From Dickeya dianthicola NCPPB 453 (GTDB lineage Bacteria; Pseudomonadota; Gammaproteobacteria; Enterobacterales; Enterobacteriaceae), in NCBI RefSeq assembly GCF_000365305.1, contig NZ_CM001841.1, positions 1,765,100 to 1,829,099 on the forward strand: a stretch of 64,000 nucleotides of DNA, given 5' to 3'. Positions 36,751-45,107 of this stretch are shown in pieces. The position numbers and the translations under genes are program-made. The notes beneath the pieces are model-generated. The model was not told the DNA's origin. It did no database searches and was given only the letters and a program-made list of their open reading frames with translations. The number at the start of each line of letters is the position of its first letter. Position 1 is the stretch's first letter.

Positions 36751-36807
36751 AGCTAAACGCGCCAATTAACTTGGCGCGTTTAGCTATCAAATTGGCGTGT
36801 TTTGCTA
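36751..36807. promoter_or_regulatory. Triple half-site operator for the AraC-type regulator
   Basis: AGCTAAACGCGCCAA (36751-36765) and TTGGCGCGTTTAGCT (36771-36785) are perfect 15-bp inverted arms with a 5-base loop. A third copy, TTGGCGTGTTTTGCTA (36792-36807), repeats the second arm TTGGCGCGTTTAGCTA (36771-36786) exactly 21 bp further on. Direct half-sites two helical turns apart are the usual AraC-family arrangement. Confidence 0.8.
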
Positions 36808-36879
36808 GTGATGGTGGTAAGCGCTAGCGGCAGAATACACCCTAAGATTTATTATTTAAAAAGACTAGGGGTCGATGAA

Positions 36880-37686
36880 ATGAAAAAAACAATTGTGATT
36901 ACGGGCGCGTCATCCGGCTTTGGTCTGATGCTTGCCAACAAACTCCATAAAGAGGGTTTCAATGTGATTGGTACCAGCCGCGATCCTGAGAAATATGCGA
37001 GCAAGGTACCCTTCAAGCTGCTACGCCTTGATATTGACGAAGACAGTTCCATTCAGTCGTTCACGCAAGCGTTGTTCGCTCACACCAGGCAACTGGATGT
37101 GCTCGTCAACAATGCAGGTTATATGGTCACAGGCATCGCTGAAGAAACACCGATTGACGTTGGGCGCCAGCAGTTCGAAACGAATTTCTGGGGCACCATC
37201 AAGGTCACGAATGCTTTACTTCCGTATTTTCGCAAACAGAAGGGCGGCCAGATCATCACTGTCAGTTCGATTGTCGGTTTGATTGGACCACCGAACCTGT
37301 CTTATTACACGGCCTCAAAACACGCGGTTGAAGGCTACTTCAAGTCCCTGCGTTTTGAACTGGATCAGTTCAACATCAAGGTCAGTATGGTGGAGCCAGT
37401 GTGGTTTAAAACTCATCTTGGCGATAACTCATTTTCACCGGCAGGCCACAATATCGCGGACTATGACGCTTACCGCCGGCAGGTACAAGCCGCCACGCAA
37501 AAAGGAATGAACGAGGCGGAAGCACCAGACGCCGTTGTATCAACCATCATCGGGCTTATCCAAACCAAAAAACCGAGGTTCAGTAATCCTGTCGGCAAGA
37601 TGACCGGAATGATTCTTTTCTTACAGAATTATATGCCGAAGATGTTTGAGGGCTCGATGCTTAAAAGCGTCAAGACAGCGAAATAA
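36880..37686 (+). CDS. Short-chain dehydrogenase/reductase
   Basis: 268 residues of the classical SDR fold: cofactor motif TGASSGFG (residues ~8-15), LDVLVNNAGY (NNAG near 83), catalytic Ser in TVSSIVG, and YTASK (Tyr-x3-Lys near 148-152). R at SRDP suggests NADP preference. The oxidised substrate is unknown. First gene of a small operon with a SnoaL-like and a YCII-like protein; the operator upstream points to AraC control. Confidence 0.9.
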   Translation: MKKTIVITGASSGFGLMLANKLHKEGFNVIGTSRDPEKYASKVPFKLLRLDIDEDSSIQSFTQALFAHTRQLDVLVNNAGYMVTGIAEETPIDVGRQQFETNFWGTIKVTNALLPYFRKQKGGQIITVSSIVGLIGPPNLSYYTASKHAVEGYFKSLRFELDQFNIKVSMVEPVWFKTHLGDNSFSPAGHNIADYDAYRRQVQAATQKGMNEAEAPDAVVSTIIGLIQTKKPRFSNPVGKMTGMILFLQNYMPKMFEGSMLKSVKTAK

Positions 37687-37767
37687 ATACCAGAGCTTGC
37701 ATATACATGAATGAATAAGGCTGGCTCTGTTTCAAGGAAAAATATTATTTTCCGACTGGAGATAAAA

Positions 37768-38220
37768 ATGACTGACGTTAATTCAAACCCTATTCCGGAC
37801 ATGACTACAGGCCTGCCTCATGATGCCGCTCAGGCAGGAATTAAAGAGTGGCATCGCATTGTTGCCGCGCTGGATTGGGAGCATCTTCCTAATCTGCTTA
37901 GCGAGAATGTTATTTTCCGCAACCCGGCAGCGATTGAATCCTATCATGGCAAAGAAACGATGGTAGCCATTCTTGGGGCTGTTTTCAGTGTACTGGAAGA
38001 TTTTACATACCTGCGGCACTTCGGCAGCAGCACCGGATATGTACTTGAGTTCAGTGCCCGAGTCGGTGATGACGTTATATTCGGTGTTGATCTGGTTGAA
38101 TTCAATCAAGAAGGCAAAATCACCAATTTTATGGTCATGATGCGTCCTGCAAACGTGGTTCTGAATTTGTCTGCCGAAGCAGGGAAGCGCCTTGCCGCTG
38201 CTCATAATTCCACAGAGTAA
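37768..38220 (+). CDS. SnoaL/NTF2-like protein
   Basis: 150 residues with an NTF2-like alpha+beta cone (WHRIVAALDWEHLPNLLSEN, then SYHGKETMVAILGAVF, then the strands DDVIFGVDLVEFNQEGKI). The start at 37768 has GGAGA upstream. Such proteins are isomerases, cyclases or small-molecule binders; with an SDR next door it may act on the same metabolite. Confidence 0.8.
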   Translation: MTDVNSNPIPDMTTGLPHDAAQAGIKEWHRIVAALDWEHLPNLLSENVIFRNPAAIESYHGKETMVAILGAVFSVLEDFTYLRHFGSSTGYVLEFSARVGDDVIFGVDLVEFNQEGKITNFMVMMRPANVVLNLSAEAGKRLAAAHNSTE

Positions 38221-38274
38221 ATTGGCGGCCAACGCACCTGTAACGTGAAGTCTGATGGATATAAAGGATATGCA

Positions 38275-38571
38275 ATGAAGCGCTATTTATGCAAATGGAT
38301 TCCGCCGCGTGTGGATTTTCTCGCAACCCTGTCTGCTGCCGAGAAAGAATGGATGGGACAACATGGAGATTTTTTAAATAAACTCCTCGCCCAGGGGATT
38401 ATCGTTGCACATGGTCCTGTTATTGATGACGGTGATGGTTACGGCGTCTCGCTTTATCAGATTGCAGACGACGAAGATATTATTTCCTTCACCTCACAAG
38501 ACCCTATCGTAAAAAACGGTGTTGGTCATTATGAGCACTACGTTATGCTTCATTTAGCCTCACGCCACTAA
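38275..38571 (+). CDS. YCII-related protein
   Basis: 98 residues of the YCII (DGPF-like) fold: WIPPRVDFLATLSAAEKEWM, GPVIDDGDGYGVSLYQIADD. The conserved His/Asp pair expected in the family is approximately at HGDF and HGPVID. AAAGGAT precedes the ATG at 38275. Usually a small accessory enzyme or binding protein; third gene of the AraC-linked cluster. Confidence 0.8.
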   Translation: MKRYLCKWIPPRVDFLATLSAAEKEWMGQHGDFLNKLLAQGIIVAHGPVIDDGDGYGVSLYQIADDEDIISFTSQDPIVKNGVGHYEHYVMLHLASRH

Positions 38572-38598
38572 TTTCTTAACTTTATAAAAGAGGTCACG

Positions 38599-38785
38599 AT
38601 GAACATTAAAGATTCTGTCGCACTTGTTACCGGTGCAAATAGAGGGCTGGGTGCTGCTTTTGTTCGCGCATTACTCGCTGCCGGTGCAAGCAAGGTCTAT
38701 GCTGCAGCACGCGATCCATTGACCATCACGGAACCCGGTGTGGTGCCAGTGCGTCTGGATGTGACCAGTCCTGATGACATCTTGT
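38599..38785 (+). pseudogene. N-terminal fragment of a second short-chain dehydrogenase
   Basis: Starts with a good ATG and ribosome site (AAAGAGG) and reads IKDSVALVTGANRGLGAAFV, the SDR cofactor fold, up to VPVRLDVTSPDDI. At ~38783 the homology stops abruptly and the sequence becomes the reverse strand of a toxin gene. No catalytic Ser/Tyr/Lys remain. It was probably the fourth gene of the AraC-linked cluster. Confidence 0.85.
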
Positions 38786-38847
38786 GCAATGTAGTGGTAT
38801 TCGGCTTCCAGATTGGCGGCGGCTTTGCGCAGCCATTTAATTTCCAT
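38783..38847 (-). pseudogene. N-terminal fragment of a ParE/RelE-type toxin gene
   Basis: Read on the minus strand from ATG at 38847: MEIKWLRKAAANLEAEYHYI, then AQ, the usual opening of ParE/RelE toxins. It overlaps the antitoxin stop by 11 bases in the normal antitoxin-toxin manner. After ~21 codons it runs into the SDR fragment. The toxin is therefore destroyed. Confidence 0.8.
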
Positions 38848-39082
38848 GCGTTGTCGCGCCTAGCTTTTGAAACAGCGTGTCCATTTCATCAGCAGCAACA
38901 AAATCACCTGCATCAGCCTCTTTGATCGCTTGCTCAACCTCGGCAATTTGCCAGGCTTCCCGCGCGAGGTATTCCTCAATCGCCTGACCTGCCAGAAAAC
39001 AGCGTGTCCGCCCCGTCGCCTTTGCCAGCGCATCTAACTGGGCGCTGGCGTTGTCATTCAAGCGAACCGACATAACACCCAT
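38837..39082 (-). CDS. Orphan ribbon-helix-helix antitoxin (ParD/RelB type)
   Basis: 81 residues. Residues 4-45 form a ribbon-helix-helix (MSVRLNDNASAQLDALAKAT, GRTRCFLAGQAIEEYL), and the acidic C-terminal half (WQIAEVEQAIKEADAGDFVA) would wrap the toxin. The toxin gene after it is truncated, so it stands alone. GAGG precedes the ATG. Twin TGTATAC/GTATACA sites upstream are the likely autoregulatory operator. Confidence 0.88.
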   Translation of the reverse strand: MGVMSVRLNDNASAQLDALAKATGRTRCFLAGQAIEEYLAREAWQIAEVEQAIKEADAGDFVAADEMDTLFQKLGATTHGN

Positions 39083-39084
39083 GA

Positions 39085-39118
39085 TGTATACCTCACTACA
39101 TTGTTTATTTTGTATACA
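39085..39118. promoter_or_regulatory. Operator of the toxin-antitoxin locus
   Basis: TGTATAC (39085-39091) and TGTATACA (39111-39118), each containing the palindrome GTATAC, 26 bp apart in front of the antitoxin start. Ribbon-helix-helix antitoxins bind such short paired palindromes. Confidence 0.6.
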
Positions 39119-39441
39119 TTGTGGTTTCCGTGGGCGAAGGGAGCAAGTTAGCAGGAGAAAAAAGGCAATTAAACAGCCTGCCCGTCCAGTTTCGTTTTGG
39201 AATGCAAGCTGGCTTTTTTAAAGTGATAGTGACGTTAGGGAATAAAAAGGGGGCAACCACCTCATATTTATATGTCTGTAATTAATTCATTGATCTTATG
39301 CTTGTTTTTTATTCTTTATTTAATAAATTCGCCAGTGCCTGTTGTCCTATCACTGACACAAACAAAATGACAGGTTGCTTTGAGCCTTTAGGGATATGGT
39401 TTCTCTTGTCATTAACTGGTGCTTTGAAAAGGGGTGGGACT

Positions 39442-41235
39442 GTGAATATTAAACAGAAAGTAAAAAACATGACTCTAGAAGAGAAAATCGGGCAAAAAAT
39501 CATGCTGGATTTTCGCTACTGGGAGCCGACCGGTAGCAGCAATCAGGATATGACCGCTCCTGATGAAACGAGTGGCAAGTTAATCATGGATAACCACGTC
39601 GGTGGCGTGATTCTGTTTGCCAATAATCTTAAAGATCAGCAGCAGATCAAAACGCTGACTGCCTGGTATGCAGCGATGAAAACCCGCGCGGACATTCGTT
39701 TGTTTATTGGCACGGATAACGAAGGCGGTAATGTTTTCCGGCTACCGCGCGGTGACTACGCCTCATTTCCTGGCAATATGGCCCTCTCTGCGGCCATTGG
39801 TGGGGGAGCCGATGACCAACTTGCCGTTGAACAGGGCAAACTGATGGCCCAGGATATGCTCTCTTTGCATATCAATACCAACTTTGCGCCAGTCGTCGAT
39901 GTCAACACCAATCCTTTCAACCCGGTAATTAACGTACGTGCATTTAGCGATGACGAAAACACCGTTTCCCTCCTGGCTGAAAAAGTAACGGCAGGGATGA
40001 GACAACAGGGGCTTATCACCACCTATAAACACTTTCCGGGGCACGGCAGTACGTCCACTGATTCACATACCGGTCTTCCACGCGTCGATCGCTCATGGGA
40101 AGATGCCTTTGCCATTGATATCGCGCCTTATAAGCATGCCATTGATAACCAGGCGGCTCCGGATATGGTCATGACAGCCCATATTCAGTACCCGGCACTG
40201 GATAACAGTCAGATTATCACCCGCAACGGTGAAAAAATGACAGTGCCTGCAACCATGTCACGCGAGATCCAGACCAATATCCTGCGCGGTGAGCTAGGTT
40301 ATGCTGGCGTGACGATTTCGGATGCGCTGGATATGGGGGCGATTGCCGACCATTTCAGCCAGGAAGGGGCCGTTGAAAACGTATTTGCCGCCGGGGTGGA
40401 TATTGCCCTGATGCCTGTCAGTATTTCATCACCTTCTCAGGCTAGCCTTCTGCCGGACCTTATCCGCTACATTGTGGACATGGTTAAAAAAGATCGTATC
40501 AGCGAAGCCGATATCGATGCATCGGTCGAACGCATTTTAAACCTCAAGAAACGGTATAACCTGCTGAGTGAAGACGAAACGGTCACTGCCGGGGCTTCGC
40601 CGTCAGAGCATGAACTGGAAAAATGTATCGCCGATCGCTCCATTACTGTGGTTATAAACCGGCAATCGGCGTTGCCCTTAAAGGACAAAACCCTACGCTA
40701 TTTTATCCTGACTCCCTGGGGTGAGCAGGCCAGCGGTATTGCGACCGTGATGACTCAGGAGGGATACCAGAACGTCGTTGCCGCAAAGGAAACAGAGCTT
40801 AATGACGCGCAGGTCAGAGGGTATATTGACGGCTGTGACGTATTTCTGCTCGGGACACTGTCAACCCGCTTTACACCGGTTGAACAGGATGGCGTCGTTA
40901 CCGGTGGGACAGAAGACAATAATAACAATAATCCTTATACCGGCTGGTTGAAATACGCCGCCGGTCTGGGGAAAAAACGTGTTCACCTCTCACTGCGCGC
41001 GCCATACGATATCGTCAGCTATGCCGGAGATGTAGATGCAGCTGTGGCCACCTATTCCTATTACGGGTATGACAACGGTATCTGGCGTGGTCACTCAATG
41101 ATCTCTTTGGCAGACGTGCTGACAGGGAAACTCACGCCCCAGGGAAAACTGCCGGTCAATACCTGGCATGATTACGATCTGGAGACGAATACGGGTACGG
41201 TAGCGTTCCCCCGGGGGTTTGGGCTGAGCTGGTAG
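39442..41235 (+). CDS. Glycoside hydrolase family 3 protein (NagZ-like, two-domain)
   Basis: 597 residues. The N-terminal barrel carries the beta-N-acetylhexosaminidase signature KHFPGHGSTSTDSHTGLP (about residues 196-213) with the Asp-His pair typical of NagZ enzymes, and the nucleophile Asp in TISDALDMGAI. The C-terminal ~220 residues resemble the second domain of YbbD/BglX-type family 3 enzymes, absent from ~340-residue enterobacterial NagZ. The GTG at 39442 has GGGGTGGGA upstream; an ATG at 39364 is possible. No convincing signal peptide. It may recycle peptidoglycan sugars or cut an imported glycoside. Confidence 0.85.
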   Translation: MNIKQKVKNMTLEEKIGQKIMLDFRYWEPTGSSNQDMTAPDETSGKLIMDNHVGGVILFANNLKDQQQIKTLTAWYAAMKTRADIRLFIGTDNEGGNVFRLPRGDYASFPGNMALSAAIGGGADDQLAVEQGKLMAQDMLSLHINTNFAPVVDVNTNPFNPVINVRAFSDDENTVSLLAEKVTAGMRQQGLITTYKHFPGHGSTSTDSHTGLPRVDRSWEDAFAIDIAPYKHAIDNQAAPDMVMTAHIQYPALDNSQIITRNGEKMTVPATMSREIQTNILRGELGYAGVTISDALDMGAIADHFSQEGAVENVFAAGVDIALMPVSISSPSQASLLPDLIRYIVDMVKKDRISEADIDASVERILNLKKRYNLLSEDETVTAGASPSEHELEKCIADRSITVVINRQSALPLKDKTLRYFILTPWGEQASGIATVMTQEGYQNVVAAKETELNDAQVRGYIDGCDVFLLGTLSTRFTPVEQDGVVTGGTEDNNNNNPYTGWLKYAAGLGKKRVHLSLRAPYDIVSYAGDVDAAVATYSYYGYDNGIWRGHSMISLADVLTGKLTPQGKLPVNTWHDYDLETNTGTVAFPRGFGLSW

Positions 41236-41317
41236 TTTGATAAGGATCAGAAACTCGTAGCGAGGGTTATTTCTAATACTGGAGTCGCCTTAAAGGCTGA
41301 CGAATCCCCAAAAAACA

Positions 41318-41541
41318 AGACAGGCATAGCGTTTTATGATCTACTGATTTTCGCCAAAAAATTCAATGAGATAACCCCTATGCCTGTCCGTAAAGTATGC
41401 CAGACTTTTTTCCGTGACGCTTTAGCTTCGACACATCAATATCGACAAAATGCGCTTATTGATTCAACCACGGCGTTGATAAACGGTGTGACGCTTTCGC
41501 TCACCAGTATCGGGTGTTATTTACCCGGTGCTGCTCGCGCC
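41318..41541 (+). mobile_element. Remnant of an IS4-family insertion sequence (left end and transposase N-terminus)
   Basis: From ATG 41380 the frame reads MPVRKVCQTFFRDALASTHQ, then an LSLTSIGCYLPGAAR segment, the opening of IS4-type transposases (normally followed by KHRIKRVDRLL). After ~54 codons it changes to unrelated hydrophobic sequence. The preceding ~60 bases (from ~41318) look like the untranslated left end of the element. No transposase catalytic domain remains. Confidence 0.7.
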
Positions 41542-41615
41542 ATCCCACGAGAGAAATTGAATTTATTGTTCATATTATTGATTTTAATTGTTTTTATTTT
41601 TGCAAATTTAACATT

Positions 41616-41636
41616 GTAGTCCCAATCGTAGTCCCA
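41616..41636. promoter_or_regulatory. Paired GTAGTCCCA sites, possible integrase arm sites
   Basis: GTAGTCCCAA at 41616-41625 and GTAGTCCCAT at 41627-41636; the same GTAGTCCCAA recurs at 52168-52177 near tRNA-Pro. Repeated short sites at both edges of an integrative element are expected for tyrosine-integrase arm binding. This is inference. Confidence 0.4.
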
Positions 41637-41696
41637 TAGAGAAAAATCACGTTGAAACGGGCACCATAAAAACATGTACACCTCTTCAGCGTTCGA

Positions 41697-42185
41697 CTAA
41701 CAACCGTCACTGTCTGATGGGGTAAATGAAGGATGCTTCCCTTGTTTCACTGACTCAAAATATTGGTAATAGACCCTGTAAACAGCCATAAAGATATCCC
41801 GGATATCAACTCCATCAACGGTAAAATACGTTGATCCTAGGGCGTCACCTACCCTCATCAGCCCTGTTCTAGCCCCTTTAATGACGTTCAAATTTATATC
41901 GCCGTTTTGTTTCTTGAAATGCTTCGTTCGATTGCAAAGCTCTCTGACTACCTCATAGGGTGGATAGGTATACAGAAAACTGTGTAATTTTTCTTCGGCT
42001 GATAACTCATCTTTGTTTTTGTAGCTTGCTGAGCCACCTGGGCATATCCATTCCCTGAGGTGGTACAGCGGGAGCAGCGTATCAATCAGCCTTTCTTCGG
42101 AAGGGTGGTGGTAAAACGACTCCCATTTCTTCTGAAGATGCACGAACATATTGGATGAATCGAGCGTGTTAAATAGTCCAGACAT
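41697..42185 (-). CDS. Hypothetical protein, satellite element
   Basis: 162 residues, mostly helical by look (MFVHLQKKWESFYHHPSEER, LLPLYHLREWICPGGSASYK), with an RELCNRTKHFKK stretch that recalls a helix-N-K-H motif in several small mobile-element proteins. Not recognised. AT-rich compared with the backbone. Last gene at the left end of the element. Confidence 0.6.
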   Translation of the reverse strand: MSGLFNTLDSSNMFVHLQKKWESFYHHPSEERLIDTLLPLYHLREWICPGGSASYKNKDELSAEEKLHSFLYTYPPYEVVRELCNRTKHFKKQNGDINLNVIKGARTGLMRVGDALGSTYFTVDGVDIRDIFMAVYRVYYQYFESVKQGKHPSFTPSDSDGC

Positions 42186-42252
42186 GGTTAATCCTTGCTG
42201 CTGGTGGCCTGTTTTTTGATATCAGGTTTCGGTAGAACTAGGGATGTTGCTA

Positions 42253-42861
42253 CTAATCTATGGAGGACGTATACCATTTCTCATACCGCTGAATAAGTTT
42301 CTTTGTCATTCTTGCCATTTTCGCATCTGACACCCGCCAATATGCGGCCTCGGTTTTTATCAACCTGGCTAACTTTCTTTCAAAGGTTTCCCAGCGCATC
42401 CGGGCTGGCTTTGCAAGCCACCGAGCGGGGTTGAGCAGGCCGTCTGCTGGCGGGTAATCATCGCCCCAAATCGCCCGGCGCTGCTTGCGCACACTTAGTA
42501 ATAAACGGTCGGCTTCGTCTTTGCTTTGGCTGGCGTAATGAAGATGCCAGCACTTTCGGCAGCCGATATCTTTACACCCGATATACAGTTTTGCTGCCCG
42601 TTCGCCACAGTGGGGGCAAACATACCATTCACGCACACCATACCCCACGCGAGTGGCCGTAATACTGATCCTTCTCGTGACACCGTTAATGGTGGCGCTG
42701 TAGCCATCTGAATATCGTGATAAATAGAGTCTTCCACTCTCTGTGTCGCAGTAAACCTGCGTGTTTGGGGCTGCATTACTCAACTTATCGCGCAAATGGG
42801 TGAGAAATTGCAGGTTAATACGTGGCAAATCGGTGGTGTAACTTCGCGTCTGGTAACGCAT
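42253..42861 (-). CDS. Zinc-ribbon protein of the satellite element
   Basis: 202 residues. A four-cysteine ribbon lies at ~residues 83-107 (VCPHCGERAAKLYIGCKDIG, then CRKCWHLHY), followed by a basic helical tail (RKLARLIKTEAAYWRVSDAK). Likely binds nucleic acid; similar zinc-ribbon proteins occur in P4-like elements, but I cannot assign a name. The ATG at 42861 is preferred; the longer frame upstream is not protein-like. Confidence 0.6.
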   Translation of the reverse strand: MRYQTRSYTTDLPRINLQFLTHLRDKLSNAAPNTQVYCDTESGRLYLSRYSDGYSATINGVTRRISITATRVGYGVREWYVCPHCGERAAKLYIGCKDIGCRKCWHLHYASQSKDEADRLLLSVRKQRRAIWGDDYPPADGLLNPARWLAKPARMRWETFERKLARLIKTEAAYWRVSDAKMARMTKKLIQRYEKWYTSSID

Positions 42862-43411
42862 TATCCGCCTCCAGTGCGCATCAACATGCGCAGGGTTCGC
42901 AATCTGAATACGAAATAATATGATTCTGGCAAAAATGAAGACCTGTGCGCAATATCTGCCAAAGCCAGTCATCGCAAGGGCTAGAGGCCGATTTGCGAAT
43001 GGTTACCGTTCGGTTTCGTTTTGCGCACTTTTGCTGTGTACTGCGCAATTGAGATTGCGCAGTCATGGTGTAATCGCATTCATGGGGTTGGATGATACTG
43101 CGTAATTTGCTTATCTGATAACCGGCTGAACGTTTAGTGTCATGGTACGAATTGAAAATGGCGTATGATGCTGCGTGCTTTATTGAGTACCATTTTGCTG
43201 TACTCAATTAGCTGCAAGCTAACCGCTCACTATATGTACGGTAAACGCCTGTGGGAATGGAAAATGCGTAAGATTGTTTTTACACAGTAGGTGATAATGT
43301 GGCAACACCAGTTCGTGTGCTCCTGAAACGCGGCCGGTCGCCCCATTGATATCTGCTTAGACAGGCGTTGTGCTGATTGACAAACTAACCGGCTTGTTTG
43401 CGGATCACAAA
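42862..43411. other. Regulatory-looking non-coding stretch with TGCGCA sites
   Basis: About 550 bases without a convincing gene. TGCGCA occurs at 42946-42951, 43022-43027, 43042-43047 and 43056-43061; the last two form a perfect hairpin, CTGCGCAAT (43041-43049) / ATTGCGCAG (43054-43062). The cluster lies upstream of the zinc-ribbon gene and may be its control region. Confidence 0.45.
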
Positions 43412-43876
43412 TCAATCCATTCTATTCTTTAAAAGATACCAAGGAACAATGTTTTCATCGGGGCAAAGGCTGTAAGCAATACTAGCCAATCTTATATCAT
43501 TAGTTACAACTGGTCGTGTCAAAGCGATATCTAATATGTTTGCATCCGTTATTCCGTACTGTAGAAAATGGGAGTGTTGTGTATCGTTTCTAGGAATTAC
43601 TTCAATCACATCAGCCAACTCAGTGATAGCTTGAAGTGTTTTATATGCTTCATCAGCAGCAGAATCATGCAGATCTAATAAGTTAGAAACTTCAGTTAGT
43701 ATGTAAGGCGTAGTCGCAAAATTTTGAAATTTTGAGATATACGACATCAACATCTTATAATCATCAAAGGTAAAATCCGTCAATCTTTTTGAACTACTTA
43801 TGAAACTACCATGATCCACAGAACCTATTACGACAAGAAGTAACAGATTTGTATCAATGAGTGGTATTTCTTTCAC
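43412..43876 (-). CDS. PIN-domain protein, putative RNase
   Basis: 154 residues with the acidic residues of PIN nucleases in the right order: Asp8 (PLIDTNLLLL), Glu62 (ILTEVSNLL), Asp111 (GITDANILDIA) and Asp127 (VTNDIRLAS). The start is a GTG with AGGAAG upstream, three bases after the stop of the gene before it, so both are co-translated. Such pairs act as toxin-antitoxin or defence modules, but the partner is not a known antitoxin type. Confidence 0.75.
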   Translation of the reverse strand: MKEIPLIDTNLLLLVVIGSVDHGSFISSSKRLTDFTFDDYKMLMSYISKFQNFATTPYILTEVSNLLDLHDSAADEAYKTLQAITELADVIEVIPRNDTQHSHFLQYGITDANILDIALTRPVVTNDIRLASIAYSLCPDENIVPWYLLKNRMD

Positions 43877-43879
43877 AAA

Positions 43880-44188
43880 TCACTTCCTGTCCCTATGATA
43901 GGCTTTGAAACCCTTAAATGTTTTATGATCTTTATCAATTAAAAAAATACGCCATTTGCGTCTTTCCCCAAGCAAAGATAGAAATTTGGCTGAAGGCGTT
44001 ATATCGCCAGGAATTCCGCTATCTATATAACCAGGAATTCCGCCATCTATATAACTTAGAGTAACTTCAATGTTTCCATTCTCAAAAATGGCCTCTTCCA
44101 CTATAATATCTTTTGCTTTCTCACTAAGCTCTCTTAAGGACTCTATTGCAACCTGTGTTGCTTTTTGGATATCGTTGACAGCGCCCAT
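43880..44188 (-). CDS. Partner of the PIN-domain protein, unknown family
   Basis: 102 residues. N-terminal ~40 residues look like an amphipathic helix (IQKATQVAIESLRELSEKAK). An eight-residue unit, YIDGGIPG/YIDSGIPG, is duplicated in the middle by a 24-bp tandem duplication. The C-terminus (RRKWRIFLIDKDHKTFKGF) is beta-strand-like and basic. AAAGGTGAATC precedes the ATG. By gene order it may neutralise or target the PIN protein. Confidence 0.6.
   Translation of the reverse strand: MGAVNDIQKATQVAIESLRELSEKAKDIIVEEAIFENGNIEVTLSYIDGGIPGYIDSGIPGDITPSAKFLSLLGERRKWRIFLIDKDHKTFKGFKAYHRDRK
44007..44054. repeat. 24-bp tandem duplication inside the PIN-partner gene
   Basis: Copies at 44007-44030 and 44031-44054, each beginning CCAGGAATTCCG and ending ATCTATATAA, differing at one position. 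In frame, it duplicates eight residues. Confidence 0.95.
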
Positions 44189-44473
44189 GATTCACCTTTT
44201 ATAAAAAACATATCTACGCTAAGCTTAACCCCTTGTATACTTATTTGTCTACGAAAAGCAAGGGGCTTTTCTCGCTTTATGATTCAAATCCGTAGGATTA
44301 CATCAGTTCGTTAAGAACTTCTTCTTCGCTCTCGATTAATGGCAGACGTAGCGATATCTTAAGCTAGCAGTAAGTAGCAGGGCTATGATTATTAAACCAC
44401 CAAATGTTAGAAGGTAGATCTTTATTCAGTTCTGACTACCCCAGAATAGTAACGGTGCCAGATTACGCATAAG

Positions 44474-44845
44474 TCAACTCAGCTGAAGTAGGCCCGCATT
44501 ATGCAACGCAATCACGATTTTTACCTGATCATGGGTCGAAATTCGGTTATCAGTAATTTTTTTCCAAATTTTTTTATGATCTTGCTCATGCCCTGACAAG
44601 ATCAGATTGGCGGCATAAACAGCATAGCCTTTATTTTTATTGTCTGCTCTGAGCCCATAACTTCCTGCTGGAATCCCTTTCACCATTCCGTCCTCACACA
44701 GTCCAAGATAGGCACAACGGGGGCAACCCTCATCATAAGCATTAAGATCATGAATCGCTTTGAGCCACGCAGTTTTTACATCTGGTATCTTTTGTCCCTG
44801 ACAACTTCTCGTGGCTATTAATGCAGCATCAGTATATTTGGTCAT
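44474..44845 (-). CDS. Hypothetical protein with CxxC...C motif, satellite element
   Basis: 123 residues. A cysteine cluster GCPRCAYLGLCEDG (~residues 40-53) could hold a metal. The rest is helical (KKIWKKITDNRISTHDQVKI). I have seen similar short proteins annotated only as a DUF. A solid start and AT-rich codon use like its neighbours. Function unknown. Confidence 0.6.
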   Translation of the reverse strand: MTKYTDAALIATRSCQGQKIPDVKTAWLKAIHDLNAYDEGCPRCAYLGLCEDGMVKGIPAGSYGLRADNKNKGYAVYAANLILSGHEQDHKKIWKKITDNRISTHDQVKIVIALHNAGLLQLS

Positions 44846-45107
44846 GCTTTATCCTTATAGAATCCTTTTACCTGAATTATAGACTTACTTTATTTTTGCT
44901 ACCGCTCTATTTCGTTTTTCACACGCTTTCTGCGCACTGCGAAATATTCCTTTTGTAAAAGTTGAAACTCAAGTTTTTCGTAGCACCCAAAGGACTAATA
45001 GGTAGAATATAATATTACACAATTTCCTCATTTTACAAAAAACCAAACGTCAAAATTCGCTTGGCTGTTTAGGTGAGTTGCAGAGCAATATTAGCACAGA
45101 ACACGAA

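Noticed and set aside
41697..42185. HEPN nuclease call for the 162-residue protein
   Set aside because: The RELCNRTKH stretch does not have the R-x4-6-H spacing required for HEPN RNases.
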